The notes: a model not told the origin generated them from the sequence alone. A stretch of DNA of 64,000 bases from Xanthostigma xanthostigma (GCA_963575645.1 OY754470.1:4720501-4784500); one strand, 5' to 3'. Positions 35,070 to 44,660 are shown, counted from the stretch's first letter. Numbers and translations are program-made.

Positions 35070-35425
35070 TTACAGTCTAAAATCATCTATATTGTAGAGG
35101 CACGCTTCAGTCAAGATTACTTTTATTTTATTTTTAAACTTAAGTAGTGGCAAATTTTTTATTGGTTGAGGTAAAATATTGTAGAATTTTTGAGATGTAT
35201 AGTGAAAATTATTCTGAGAACTGGATAGATAATACTTGGGTAGTCGCAGTGCTTCTTTATTCCTTGTATCATAGTTATGGTTATCTTTAATTCTGTTGAA
35301 GGATGATATATTTTCTTTGGCATACATTAACAAATGATATAGATATAGCGACGGCAGAGTCATTATTTTTAAATTTTGGAAAAACGGTTTGCAGTGCTCA
35401 CGAGGAGCAGCTCGACATATTTATA
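35070..35425 (-). pseudogene. C-terminal part of a non-LTR reverse transcriptase
   Basis: The minus strand gives about 110 codons in one frame. It starts with RAAPREHCKPFFQNLKIMTL (continuous with the first methionine at 35363), then PSLYLYHLLMYAKEN, a HNYDTRNKEALRLPKY segment, SSSQNNFHYTSQKFYNILP and LLKFKNKIKVILTEACLYN before the stop at 35070. C-x-x-x-F, YxTR and the K-x-Y-N-x-L-P / L-x-x-F-K blocks are the standard end of CR1/Jockey-type ORF2. The polymerase active site is absent: the copy is 5'-truncated near 35425. The 3' untranslated part runs to the AAT tail at about 34950. No frameshift in what remains, so it is younger than the relics at 1275 and 40027. It encodes no working enzyme. 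Confidence 0.82.
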
Positions 35426-35439
35426 GGTTGAATGTTAGT

Positions 35440-35758
35440 TCGCTAGACACGAAGCTGGTTTTGTCACTGAAATCGTTGCTGCAGTGCTTCAAGAGAGATT
35501 AACCAGTCGCTGATGTCCATAGAATGTGATATGCTCAAAAACATAAATTTTGATGAAGTGATCAACGATTTTGCCCATCTCAAATCTAGAAAATATTGAA
35601 AAAATAATGATTATTTTTTCAATACTTTGATATTAATTAATAATTTTGAAGGACGTTAATGTATTAATTATATATTTTTCTGTTAATATATTGTCTGAAA
35701 AATTGGTCGATAATTTTATTTATTGAAGAGTTCTAATCAGACGTTAACCAAAGATTTG
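35440..35758. mobile_element. Partial copies of the 19262 and family E elements
   Basis: CGCTAGACACGAAGCTGGTTT at 35451 resembles the left end of 19262-19815. 35675-35735 repeats one arm of the family E foldback (TTTTATTTATTGAAGAG), and CTAATCAGACGTTAAC matches its flank at about 19403. A broken pair or a chimeric copy. Confidence 0.5.
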
Positions 35759-36304
35759 AATATTGCACATACCGCTAAACTAGCGGTATGTGCTTTATTA
35801 TCGCTTTGTGCGTCAGAGCTGACTTTCGTTCATATAAGAAGTTATATCTAAGTTAATTTCACACGAAATCCATTCAAATTGAAGCTTTTTGAAAAGAGGA
35901 GATTCTAATCTATAAAACAGAACCATTTTTAAATCAATTCGAGTTCATAAATACTATTAAAATTGTAATTGAAAATCACAAACAGCAGTTGTCGGTTGGT
36001 CTGTACGTATGTACGTATGTACGTATGTACGTATGTACGTACGTCACGACTCTACAGATCGCAATTTTGGTCGGATTGCCTTGGGTTATATTTTATTCAC
36101 TTTGTTTACTATCAGACCAGAACCCTATTTAAATTCACTAAAATGTGTTCAGTAGTTTAATTTTTATAAACAGTTTTATTTTATTATTTTTGACAGCTAA
36201 TTAATAGTTTAAAAAAACAATATAATAATTGCTGTGCAAATATAGTGTAATCCATAAAACAAGTGCTACACTTCTATACCGTGATAACACCACTACACGT
36301 ATTA

Positions 36305-36376
36305 GGCCGCCGTGGCGTAATGGTTATGCCGTTGGATCCCCAAGGGCAAGGTCCTGGGTTCGATTCCTTACGAAAT
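36305..36376 (+). other. tRNA-like Pol III promoter block in repeat F
   Basis: A box TGGCGTAATGG and B box GGTTCGATTCC fit the Pol III consensus, and the intervening GTTGGATCCCCAAGG resembles an anticodon arm. Acceptor pairing is poor, so this is a tRNA-derived promoter rather than a tRNA gene. It lies about 550 bp inside the repeat, unlike the 5' position of typical SINE heads. Confidence 0.7.
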
Positions 36377-36441
36377 CATTGATTTTTTTCTGTTTTTTTT
36401 TCTTTTTATTTTGTTTTATTTTATTCCACTTGATATTAATT

Positions 36442-36515
36442 ATATATTATATATGTATATATATATATTATTATTATATATTATATATGTATATATATAT
36501 ATTATATATGTATAG
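36442..36515. repeat. (TA)n-rich tract
   Basis: Interrupted TATATG/TATATA runs, largely missing from the second copy of repeat F, showing rapid length change. Confidence 0.8.
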
Positions 36516-36692
36516 TTCTTAATTTTTTTTATTTTTGCAAACTTAAAAAAAATATTTTTTCAATTTTTAATTATTTATTTCTTTAAATTTTTAAATCTTT
36601 TTAAATTTATTAAAAATATTTTTTAATTGTTATTTTTTTATCATACAGTGGAAAACTTGCGGGATGTGCACTTTTGGTTTTGCCAACTATTT

Positions 36693-37393
36693 TTTTTTTG
36701 TTAACGGTATAAATGTAAGTGAAGAGATGATTTGGAACTTTGAGTTTTGTAAAATATAAAACGGTGTAGTATAAGCAAAGGCTTTGTGCTTGACACACTC
36801 AGATCAGAGATTATCACTGTTCAGACGCCAAGCTGTGTGATATAAAGCTTTGGTGAAGCTCCATGTTTTGCTGGCAGTTGCTGTAGTAGTTCTGTTACAT
36901 CAATTTCACTACTTGAAAGCTGGATTTGACTCTTTGATTCGAGAACTTGTGATATAATAGAAGGAAATAGTATATATATTTGAACCATCCAACCGAACTT
37001 AACTGAATCTTGTCATACTGTATATTATTTCTGGAATATTTCCAACTATATATTATAAAATCATATGCAGTAACAAAATACCGACTTTCATTCAAAGATA
37101 GTTTTAGGAATTTAAAAAACATTTCTCAGAAGAATAAAATTTTTTCATGCGTGGTTAACCATGTAAATATAGAGAACTAAAACCATCGTGTTTTTTAACA
37201 CTTTTTTTAGCTTGCTTCGTATATTTCTTTATTTCTTTGTTTCAAATCTTGGAACAGCTTTTTTAACTATTTCCCGTTATCCGATTAAGCTTAAATTTTG
37301 CATAGGTATGTTTCGATGACAATATAATATTATAATAATGACTGACTAACCGTTCCGGCTTTCGTCCGGATGTAAATCAAACTATAAAACTTG
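36693..37393. other. Nothing recognised
   Basis: AT-rich spacer. Open frames at 36610-37122 carry no known motif. Confidence 0.4.
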
Positions 37394-37729
37394 AAAATAA
37401 AAATAGGTAAAAAAACTTTTAAGTTAAACGCTTTTATTGTACAATCGATAATGTACTTAAAACTAGACAATAAATATGAGTCACCATAGGGGGGTTTTGA
37501 ACTAAAATGAAATCGTGGGGGCATTTAGGAGAAAACTTTCATTTGTTTGAGATTAGAAATCATATTTAGCTTTATTCGACTGTCTTGTTCGACCATAATG
37601 TAACTATAAATGCCCTCCACGATTTTATTTTAGTTTATTTAAAGACCCCTATAGTGCCTCATATTTATTTTATAGTTTTTAGTACAATATCGATTGTACA
37701 ATAAAAGCGTTTTTCTTAATTTTTATTTT
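37394..37729. mobile_element. Long foldback element, 336 bp
   Basis: Arms of about 130 bp: AACGCTTTTATTGTACAATC, AATAAATATGAGTCACCATA and TCGTGGGGGCATTTA on the left are answered by TAAATGCCCTCCACGA, TAGTGCCTCATATTTATT and GATTGTACAATAAAAGCG on the right, with a loop of about 80 bases. No coding capacity. Confidence 0.75.
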
Positions 37730-37739
37730 GTTCTAAATC

Positions 37740-37984
37740 TTTTGGTTCCCGCGTGTGTAGGCCGTGGTCCATTGGCATTTCAACCTTACGTTTCGTCTAC
37801 AATTGCTGTAGTCATTATCAAAGAACACTAACACGCTGTGCATAAAAAAGGGAGAACACCAGCCATCGACACACCTGCAAGACGCCAGCTGTCACAGTCG
37901 CCTTTGATAATGTTTACCGCAGTTGTAGATAAACATCAGGCAGAAATGCCAATGGACCACGACGTATGAGCCTAGAAACCAAAA
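37740..37984. mobile_element. TIR unit with hammerhead-like arms, Penelope-like
   Basis: The left end TTTGGTTCCC and CGTGGTCCATTGGCATTT is answered by AAATGCCAATGGACCACG and GAAACCAAAA. The minus strand of the left arm reads TTGATAA, a CTAC/GTAG stem, and GAAAC (37794-37790). The right arm on the plus strand reads TTGATAA (37914-37920) and TAAAC (37930-37934). Related to 33144-33469. Confidence 0.55.
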
Positions 37985-38518
37985 AAATTTGTTTTCAATT
38001 CTGTTTTTGGCGTTATATGCAACTGTTGTCTTATTCGAAAATACATGTTGGCACATCTTTTGAGAGCACAGCAGATTTTTTTTTAATTACAAACTGTTTT
38101 CATGAGGATTTACGGTAAATAATGAGTAAACTAAAAATTGTCCCACGCATTTGTTCACTGGGGTTTTTTTACATAACGACCAAATGGTATTTGAGGGACA
38201 CTATCAACTGCAACCTGGAGCGTAAACCAAAGGGACTTGTTTGTTGTCATTTCGTAAGAGACATAACAACAAGGTATAACGACGGATTAGCAATGTAACC
38301 AGCTCAAACGTTTGCATGCGTTAGTTCTATGTCAGTTTAAATAGAAGATTAACTATACATACGCAATCCACACTCTCGATTATATCGGAACATCTCTCTC
38401 TTTATTATTGATCAAGGAGATCGGTAGACAAAGATGATCTACTAAAAAAACTCATTTACAGGAATACGAATATACTTTGGCTTTCAATTTTTACACCGAG
38501 AGATGGCGTTACTATGCT
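37985..38518. other. Nothing recognised
   Basis: AT-rich spacer. Confidence 0.4.
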
Positions 38519-39300
38519 CATTTTACCATTCCAACCCACTAGCGGGGAACGGTGCTAGTTAAGGTCATAATTCTTTTTGACGTGATAACGTCTTATAAAT
38601 TGATGAATCACCAATCTTATAAATTGATAAAACACCGGCTGCATGTACGAAAAAGTGTAACGTTCCTAACGGTCGTAACGTTCCTAACGTTCGTAACGCC
38701 TGACCCTGTGCGTGCTTTTTGCTAATTTCTCGCTCAATTTAAATCAGATCGGTTTGAAACCAGTCTTAAACGAAAGAGGAGAACATTTTACATAGATTTC
38801 GTATAACAGAATTTGCCTAAACAGTTTTTTTATACAAATTTATATAGAAAAATAGCTGTATAAATGCAATGTTGTCTAATGCATGGCGCGACGCGGTCGG
38901 TCGTCTTTGTTTGCCGTACATGGAAATTAGAAGATAACGTATGTCTTGTCTTAACATGAAAACGGCTGCATTTCTAATGTTTAATTCAATTTTTTGACAT
39001 TAGTATTTTGTGAAATGCAACGCCTTCTAAGTTAAGTATTGGAATAACTAATTATTATTAGAACATAATACTTTGTAAGTTGCAAACGTCACTTTTGACA
39101 TTTCTTATCATTCCGACACCAAGGATAAGCGGATTGAAACCAAATTTTGGGAGGTTTAGGTTATGTATTACGGAATACGTTATCACGTAAAACTATCGTC
39201 CGTAAACCGACTTTACAGACAACCAATTTTTTTTCAAAATTTTTATGTTTTGAGATTCCCCGAATCCAAAAAAAAATATATTTTTGGAAAAACTATCTGT
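38519..39300. mobile_element. Family A copy interrupted by a TIR element (mosaic)
   Basis: 38519-38576 carries the family A terminus (TACCATTCCAACCCACTAG). 39227-39300 carries its next segment (TTTTGAGATTCCCCGAATCC). Between them lies the TIR element G. A short family A piece (GGATTGAAACCAAATTTTGG, about 39131) appears inside G out of order, so more than one event is needed. Confidence 0.6.
38579..39226 (+). mobile_element. TIR element G, copy 1
   Basis: Left GACGTGATAACGTC and, near the right end, ACGTTATCACGT are inverted. The unit ends with CGTAAACCGACTTTACAGAC and AACCAAT. Near the left end are stacked TAACGTTCCTAACG-type repeats and GCCTGACCCTGTGCGTGC. The inverted copy is at 62674-63252. 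Non-coding. Confidence 0.65.
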
Positions 39301-39874
39301 TTTTCTGTTACTATGTTTACTGGCGTAAATTGGCATACTTCAAGTAAAATGCTCTTCAAATGAACTGGTTCTGAATAATCAGCTTAACAAGATTTTTGAA
39401 ATTATTTTTTTATTATCGCAAACAGTACTTCTGGCGCTTAGAACGAATTACTGTTACGTTTCCAAGTTGAATCGGGACACTAATTTACATTTTGATATAA
39501 AAATTGTGTGCGAATTTTTGTTCTGAATGAAATTTCCATTTACACGAAGTCCCAGAACTGTACAGCGATTATAAATGTGTTTTAAATAACTGTGTGCATA
39601 TTTTAAATTATTATATTGTAGCCATATTTTCATACACAATATATAACACTTACGGTTTACATTCAAATATACCGACTGTACCCGAAATAAGAAATGAATC
39701 GAAAATAGGTATGGTTCCAAGCCTTACAATTGGTGCCGAAAGTAGGCACTTTCGATCGAGGTATGAAGAAAACTTGGTTTCGAATTTGAAACTTAAGCTT
39801 TGGTAGTTGATAACTTTAAGAAAAATTTTAAAGAACAGAAAATTTGAAAAAATAGAATAGAGATAAAACTGTTT
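39301..39874. other. Nothing recognised
   Basis: AT-rich spacer. The overlapping open frames at 39454-39806 have no known domain. Confidence 0.4.
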
Positions 39875-39950
39875 TTAGTGTATTTGTCGTAAAGCGTCGG
39901 TCGGATGGCGGGTCCTAGGAGTTGGACTAAAATTTCCCGACGTTTTAGAA
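39875..39950 (+). repeat. Repeat fragment, partner of 45355-45460
   Basis: TGTATTTGTCGTAAAGCGTC, GGTCGGATGGCGGG and CTAGGA are the inverted counterpart of the segment at 45355-45460. Confidence 0.6.
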
Positions 39951-40026
39951 TAGAATAGATTTATTTCTAAACAGCCAAATAGGCAAGAAATTGTCAAAAT
40001 ATGTTTCAAGTTTCAATCATGACAAA

Positions 40027-40191
40027 TTAATTAAAATATTCCTCAATAGAGTAAAAACACTGCTGAATGAGAAATTTTTTTAACGCAATTTTAAATAAGC
40101 TAATGTTTAGATCTTTTATTTCGGCAGGTAAATTATTGAAAATGTTCGTTCTGTACAATTTGGCATCACTTTCAAAAAATCCAGCTTACTA
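40027..40191 (-). pseudogene. C-terminal relic of a non-LTR reverse transcriptase, interrupted
   Basis: About 52 codons in one minus-strand frame: GFFESDAKLYRTNIFNNLP, an AEIKDLNISLFKIALKKF segment, then LIQQCFYSIEEYFN and stop at 40027-40029. The AKLYxxNxFNNLPxEI and QQCFYSIEEY blocks are typical of CR1/Jockey-like ORF2 ends and resemble the relic at 1275. The 3' untranslated part ends in AGAATAGAATAG repeats near 39949. The frame stops exactly where the TA-flanked element at 40192 begins, so the older copy was split by that insertion. The upstream continuation beyond 40561 could not be recognised with confidence. Confidence 0.75.
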
Positions 40192-40558
40192 CCGTATTTT
40201 ACTGACTATAAGACGCTACGGCCTATAAGACGGACCTTAATTTTTAGCATTTTTTTTTTTAAATAACATAATATCATTTTTATTATTAGATTGTAAAACC
40301 AGACTAAAAAAACAATTCTTAGTTGATGAAATCGGACGGATCATTAAAACCCCTCTAAAAGTCGTCATCTGAGCTTTCTTCTTCTTCTGACCAGATAGAG
40401 ATAGATTTCCCGCGGCATCGATGGCCATTTTTAAGACTGGCGGGAAATTTAAATCAAACTCTGGACATTTTTAAATTAAATACGACTATAAACCACCCCT
40501 GTATTTCGGAGGCATTTTTTTGAAAAAAAAGTGTGTCTTTATAATCCGTAAAATACGC
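40192..40558 (-). mobile_element. pogo-like DNA element, 367 bp, nested
   Basis: Left CCGTATTTTACTGACTATAA and right GTAAAATACGC (complement GCGTATTTTAC) form the TIR, flanked on both sides by TA (40190-40191 and 40559-40560). CGTATTTTACGGACTATAAG-like ends with TA duplications fit the Tc1/mariner-pogo group. It contains the transposase C-terminal relic below and has inserted into the reverse transcriptase copy at 40027. Confidence 0.7.
40360..40440 (-). pseudogene. C-terminal tail of a pogo-like transposase
   Basis: Minus-strand frames give MAIDAAGNLSLSG and, after a one-base shift, SEEEESSDDDF followed by a stop (about 40360). An acidic C-terminus with a DAAGN segment just before it is what pogo-type transposases often show. 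Only about 25 codons remain and the frame is broken, so this is a relic. Family assignment rests mainly on the surrounding TIR and TA duplication. Confidence 0.5.
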
Positions 40559-40560
40559 TA

Positions 40561-40984
40561 TATTTTAGTTATTAGTGGACGTGTAATGGTGGAGATGCAA
40601 GTCTATATGGTAGAAGAGCGGGTATGCAGAATAAACAGACTTAATGCCTATAAAGTGCGTTTTACATGTATTAATTGCCTATAAAAATGTGTTTTTCAAT
40701 ATTCTTTCTTTGCAAATATCAGTTTGAGCACGTATGTCCTTTAAACAGCGGAGTGTTTAAGAAGCACCCGGTATATACGAACGATTCTGTTGTGCATTTG
40801 TACCTCATATATTTTCATTAAAATACAATTAATCGAAAGGACCACTAGATATGCTGTTCTACATATTGTGTACAATACATTTTGTGCCATAATACTGCAC
40901 GTGAATAGGTGGTCTGGCCAAAAAAACTTAATTTTTGTTTTCTGAAGTCAAACATCATATTAGCGCGTGCATGATGCTCTCCCT
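40561..40984. other. Possible remainder of the split non-LTR copy
   Basis: If the element at 40192 split a reverse transcriptase copy, its upstream part should lie here on the minus strand. Only weak, frame-broken likeness was seen. Confidence 0.25.
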
Positions 40985-41615
40985 TCTTTTAGTTTGGAAA
41001 CTACGGCCATTCGAAGTCTATGTATGATTTTCTGAAAACTATAAACGCAAATAACTACTAAACCAAAAGACATACAGACGTTTGTTTGTGCTCATTGAAT
41101 TCAGCGTATTTTTTTCTATAAGCATAATGATTTTGTTAAAGTTCCGAAAGATATCGGTTTTCATCAAAAACCGCATTTTTTTTAAAGGGGTATGCCTTGA
41201 AAAAATCGCAAATATCGAATTGTTTAATATACTTTTGAAATTGAGAATACTTACAGAAAAAATAACGCTGAATTCAATGAGCGTAAGCAAACGTCTGTAT
41301 CTCTTTTAGTTTGGAAACTACGGCCATTCAGAGGTTTTGTATGATTTTCTGAAAACTATTAACGCAAATAACTTCTAAACAAAAAGATATACAGACGTTT
41401 CTATGTGCTCATTGGATTCAGCGTGTTTTTTTCTATGCATGATGATTTTGCCAAAGTTCCGAAAGATATCGGTTTTCATAAAAAATAGGATTTTTTTAAG
41501 GGGTAAGCCTTAAAAAAATCGCAAAAATCAAATTCTTTAATAATACATTTGCAATTGATAATACTTACGGAAATAAATCCAATATGGCGGATGATAACCG
41601 CGAATTACATCCGCA
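40985..41615 (+). repeat. Direct duplication of a 317-bp unit containing a palindrome
   Basis: AGTTTGGAAACTACGGCCAT starts at 40991 and again at 41308. Both units continue with TGTATGATTTTCTGAAAACT, ATACAGACGTTT, CTCATTG(A/G)ATTCAGCG, AAAGATATCGGTTTTCAT and a GGGGTA(T/A)GCCTT segment. The first unit is itself an inverted repeat: 41068-41130 is answered by 41240-41304. That is why similar peptides appear on both strands at 41039-41290 and 41082-41309. Neither is a gene. Confidence 0.75.
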
Positions 41616-42182
41616 GAGAACGATATAGCTATATGCTACTGTTTTTTGACCACCCAACATTTTGAGTACGTAAGTACTATATAACTTTGGAAGCAGCTTA
41701 ATTAAATTGCAGAATTTATGGACATGTAATATTATGCAAGTGCTTAGTACTCGTTACTCGCGGAAGTAATGCGAGTAAATCCCGTAAAAGATAACTTTGA
41801 GTTGCCAGTCCTGTATAAATAATTAGAAAATAAATTAGGTGTTTGAAATGCAATTCTACTAGTGAATTGTGCAAGAGTCCCCCGTGAATAAGTTTAGATT
41901 GTTTTATTTCGAAATGTATAAGTAAGAGATTTGTTATGCAGACGGAAAAAGTAAACCAAAAAAAAAAAGTACAATATCATAACAATAATTTTCTTCGTCA
42001 GTTTCTCTGCAACAGTGTTACCAATTTACATAAAGAAAATGTTAATTTTCTGACACTCGCTTGCACTAACAATTTCCTTTATTCAAGTTTTAATAATAAT
42101 ATTAGATTTACTGAACAGAGACAGTTGGAAAACAGCTTTTTTGTTGAGGACTTATTTAACCAGTTTTAGACAATTTTTAGAC
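41616..42182. other. Nothing recognised
   Basis: AT-rich spacer. The 77-codon open frame at 41936-42169 has no known motif. Confidence 0.4.
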
Positions 42183-42200
42183 AATTTTTTTGGAAATTAA

Positions 42201-42613
42201 TAAACGTCCGTTTCTCGACTTTTATGTCATAACAGACGCCATTCGCACCATTACTATTTTCATTCTACCACACTTCCCGTTATTTTCTACAATTTTTAAT
42301 TTTCAACTAAATTAATAGCAATGGGCGAATGAAGTAATTTTTAGGAAATTAGGATAAGGTAGGCACATTTTGAGCATAGGAGTTTGACAGGTAATCGGCC
42401 ATGGCCTTGAATAAGGAACCGTCTCGATATTTATCTGGAATTATTGAGGGAAACCATGGAAAACCTCAACAAGATGGCCGGTACAGGAATTACCGTTTCT
42501 CGGCGAGAGGCAGTTGGAAAAAGTCCTAGTCACATCTGCCTCCGCCGGGATTCGAACCCGGTACCTCACGAATGCGAGTCTAGAGCTCTCACCGCTACGC
42601 CACCCCGCTCGGT
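42201..42613 (-). mobile_element. tRNA-derived SINE (family S), copy 1, exact TSD
   Basis: A 413-bp element on the minus strand. The tRNA-derived head at 42540-42612 has A box TGGCGTAGCGG and B box GGTTCGAATCC. The body contains CCATGGCCGATTACCTG and AATGGTGCGAATGGCGTC, and the tail ends at ACGGACGTTTATTA. The 18-bp direct repeats AATTTTTTTGGAAATTAA at 42183-42200 and 42614-42631 are identical, the hallmark of target-primed reverse transcription. Copy 2 is at 56814-57223. Transcribed by Pol III in principle, and moved by a partner non-LTR polymerase. The exact duplication suggests a fairly recent insertion. Confidence 0.88.
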
Positions 42614-42631
42614 AATTTTTTTGGAAATTAA

Positions 42632-43135
42632 CTGTCTGATTTTTTAAAGTAAAAAAACATCAATTTAGAAATAATTAGCTTCTCAATACATTGGGAAGTA
42701 ATTGTAAAGGGTTCGAAAGTCGAAATAAAAAATTTTAACTCAAAGTCACTACATTATTTTTAAACTGTTTTTGAAAAGATCTCTCTGGTTTTACATCTTT
42801 TTAAAATATTCATCTTAAGAATTTGTAGCTCGTTTTATACTTTTTACATCGACTTTTTTATCTTTTGAATCAAAATGCAATGTGTTATCAGATATTCCAA
42901 AAATAAATTGATATGTTTCTATCATAAAATACATATTTAATATTTAAAAGGTTTTTAATGTTAATATTGCTGTTATGAAACCCACTTTAGTATTTTTTTT
43001 TATTTGATTTTTTTATGATTTATGTTGTACACACACTTGATAATGTTATAAATACACAGTGTCCAATTATGTTTAAAGTTGCGTTTGAAACCTTTTGAAA
43101 TAAAGAGAAATATTTAAAATAGACCTTCAGGCTGG
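42632..43135. other. Nothing recognised
   Basis: AT-rich spacer. Confidence 0.4.
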
Positions 43136-43143
43136 ACATAGAC

Positions 43144-43626
43144 CAGGGGTCGGCAACCTTTTGAGACGGAAGAGCCAAAATTGACAATTTATAACATTTT
43201 CCAGTTTTTAAAGAGCCAATAAAAATTTTCGTTTCAATATTTTAGTATTTGAAGGGTACACGGGAAGAAGGCGATTTGTCAAAAAATGGAAATTGTGCAG
43301 GAGAACATTTTGAAGGGTTTAAGATCGTGCCATTTACTTGCTGATGCATTTCTTTCAACGCTTATAACTTTTCACCTAGCGTATTCTTGTCTAAAATGAA
43401 TACACCAACAGAAAGGTACGACTTTTGGCTACAAGATGGCATAAAAAATTAATTTCGAATTTTTACTGACAAATCGCCTTCTTCCCGTGTACCCTTCATT
43501 TGGATTTAAAAAAAAACGACTCAAACGTGGATCGAATTTTTAGGGCTATAATAAAATAATTAATTTTGGCGTATGGAACTGGAGAGCCGCAACTTAACAT
43601 CGCAAGCCGCAGGTTGCCAACCCCTG
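43144..43626. mobile_element. hAT-type MITE with TSD
   Basis: Left end CAGGGGTCGGCAACCTTTTG and right end CAGGTTGCCAACCCCTG are inverted repeats typical of hAT elements. Flanks ACATAGAC (43136-43143) and ACATAGGC (43627-43634) agree at 7 of 8 positions. AAGAGCC and GAGAGCC motifs occur just inside the two ends. No coding capacity. Interrupted by the element at 43251-43497. Confidence 0.85.
43251..43497. mobile_element. 247-bp element nested in the hAT MITE, perfect 31-bp TIR
   Basis: GAAGGGTACACGGGAAGAAG continues to GCGATTTGTCA at 43281 and is answered without mismatch by 43467-43497. ATTT flanks both sides (43247-43250, 43498-43501), a possible 4-bp duplication. Perfect ends suggest it is younger than its host. 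Superfamily unknown. Confidence 0.75.
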
Positions 43627-43634
43627 ACATAGGC

Positions 43635-44197
43635 TATAGATTATCGCGTTAAAATCAAAGCGCTTTTCGTGGCGACCAATTTTGCAACGTAAGTCGACGA
43701 AAAAACGGTGGAAATCTACAAATTTGGGCAAAACCGAACCAGACCGGTAGCATTATATATTTTTCGAATAGTCGTTAAAAATGGTACACTTGTCTATCGT
43801 CAGTTGTTTTTGAACACGATGTACAGTATTATTGTTGACATGAGCGTAGCAAACAAAAATGCATGATATAGATTATATTATTGCTCTTGAATATTCATAT
43901 TTACAGCGAGGTCTGCTATTCTTCTACTCCGCTTCCGTTAAGTGATATTAAAAATGTCAACTTGAATAAAAATGATTTGAAATTACATTCAACAGAATAA
44001 TAAAAAGTAGCGCAAGCAAGCAATAACAGCCTGCAGAAATGCAGAAATATCAAAGTGGATCTATGCTAGCTTGTAGTATGACTATATTACATTATTGTAT
44101 ATTCTGTCTGCCGGCAGAATCTGGTTAGCTATCATTGGCGTACATAGTGCACTGCATATTTAATCATTAAAATTCAATAAAGAAAGGACGCAGTACA
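43635..44197. other. Nothing recognised
   Basis: AT-rich spacer. Confidence 0.4.
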
Positions 44198-44660
44198 TAT
44201 TGTAACAAAACTGTTCTTGTTCGCGGTGGAAAATATTTATTTACAATAGTGAAACGTTAACAAAACAGTCAAACACACAAACAAAAGTACTTCTCTATAA
44301 CGTAACAGAAAAAAACAACAATTCCAACTAATAAAATAAAAGAATAAGTAATAATGAATACAAAGTCACTATTTATGTACACAAAAAATTTACAACACAT
44401 AAACACACCAAAGTTTATTATTTATGTTAAACAATTTATTTCGCGCACTGTTTATTTACACGTACATTTATCTATTTATCTCATCAGTTACCTCAGTACT
44501 GTTCATGGTACTGACTGTCAATTTATGTCACAACTATTTGTTGGCAATTGCACAATTTTCCATCGCAACTTGCATTGAGGCCCTGAGGATGAAAATATAT
44601 TTTTTGAAACGTTGGCCACAAGCGATACTCTGGTAAAGTTTATTTTTCAATTGTTCCTCA
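44198..44660 (+). mobile_element. Repeat family P, copy 1, with hammerhead-like motif
   Basis: Starts TATTGTAACAAAACTGTTCT and shares about 250 bp with 52404-52650 (CAATAGTGAAACGTTAAC, ACAAAGTCACTAT). Near the right end 44583-44610 reads CTGAGGA, a self-complementary AAAATATATTTT and GAAAC followed by GTTGGCC. That is a hammerhead-like order and a sequence context common near Penelope-like element ends. The 70-74-codon open frames inside are not genes. Confidence 0.5.

Larger units (their letters stand above)
35759..36692 (+). mobile_element. Composite repeat F with inner tRNA-like promoter, copy 1
   Basis: Nearly identical to 46548-47422 in the same orientation. Order: AATATTGCACATACCGC with a palindrome around CTAAACTAG, a TACG/TATG microsatellite at 36003-36042, a segment with CAATTTTGGTCGGATTGCC, a tRNA-like block at 36305-36376, TA repeats, and a GTGGAAAACTTGCGGGATG end. 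The 63-codon open frame at 35969-36160, present in both copies, runs through the microsatellite and is judged non-coding. Length differs from copy 2 mainly by the TA run. Confidence 0.75.

Noticed and set aside
35969-36160. 63-codon open frame conserved in both copies of repeat F (also 46758-46949)
   Set aside because: It runs through a TACG microsatellite giving YVRTYV-type peptides. Conservation reflects recent duplication of the repeat, not selection on protein.
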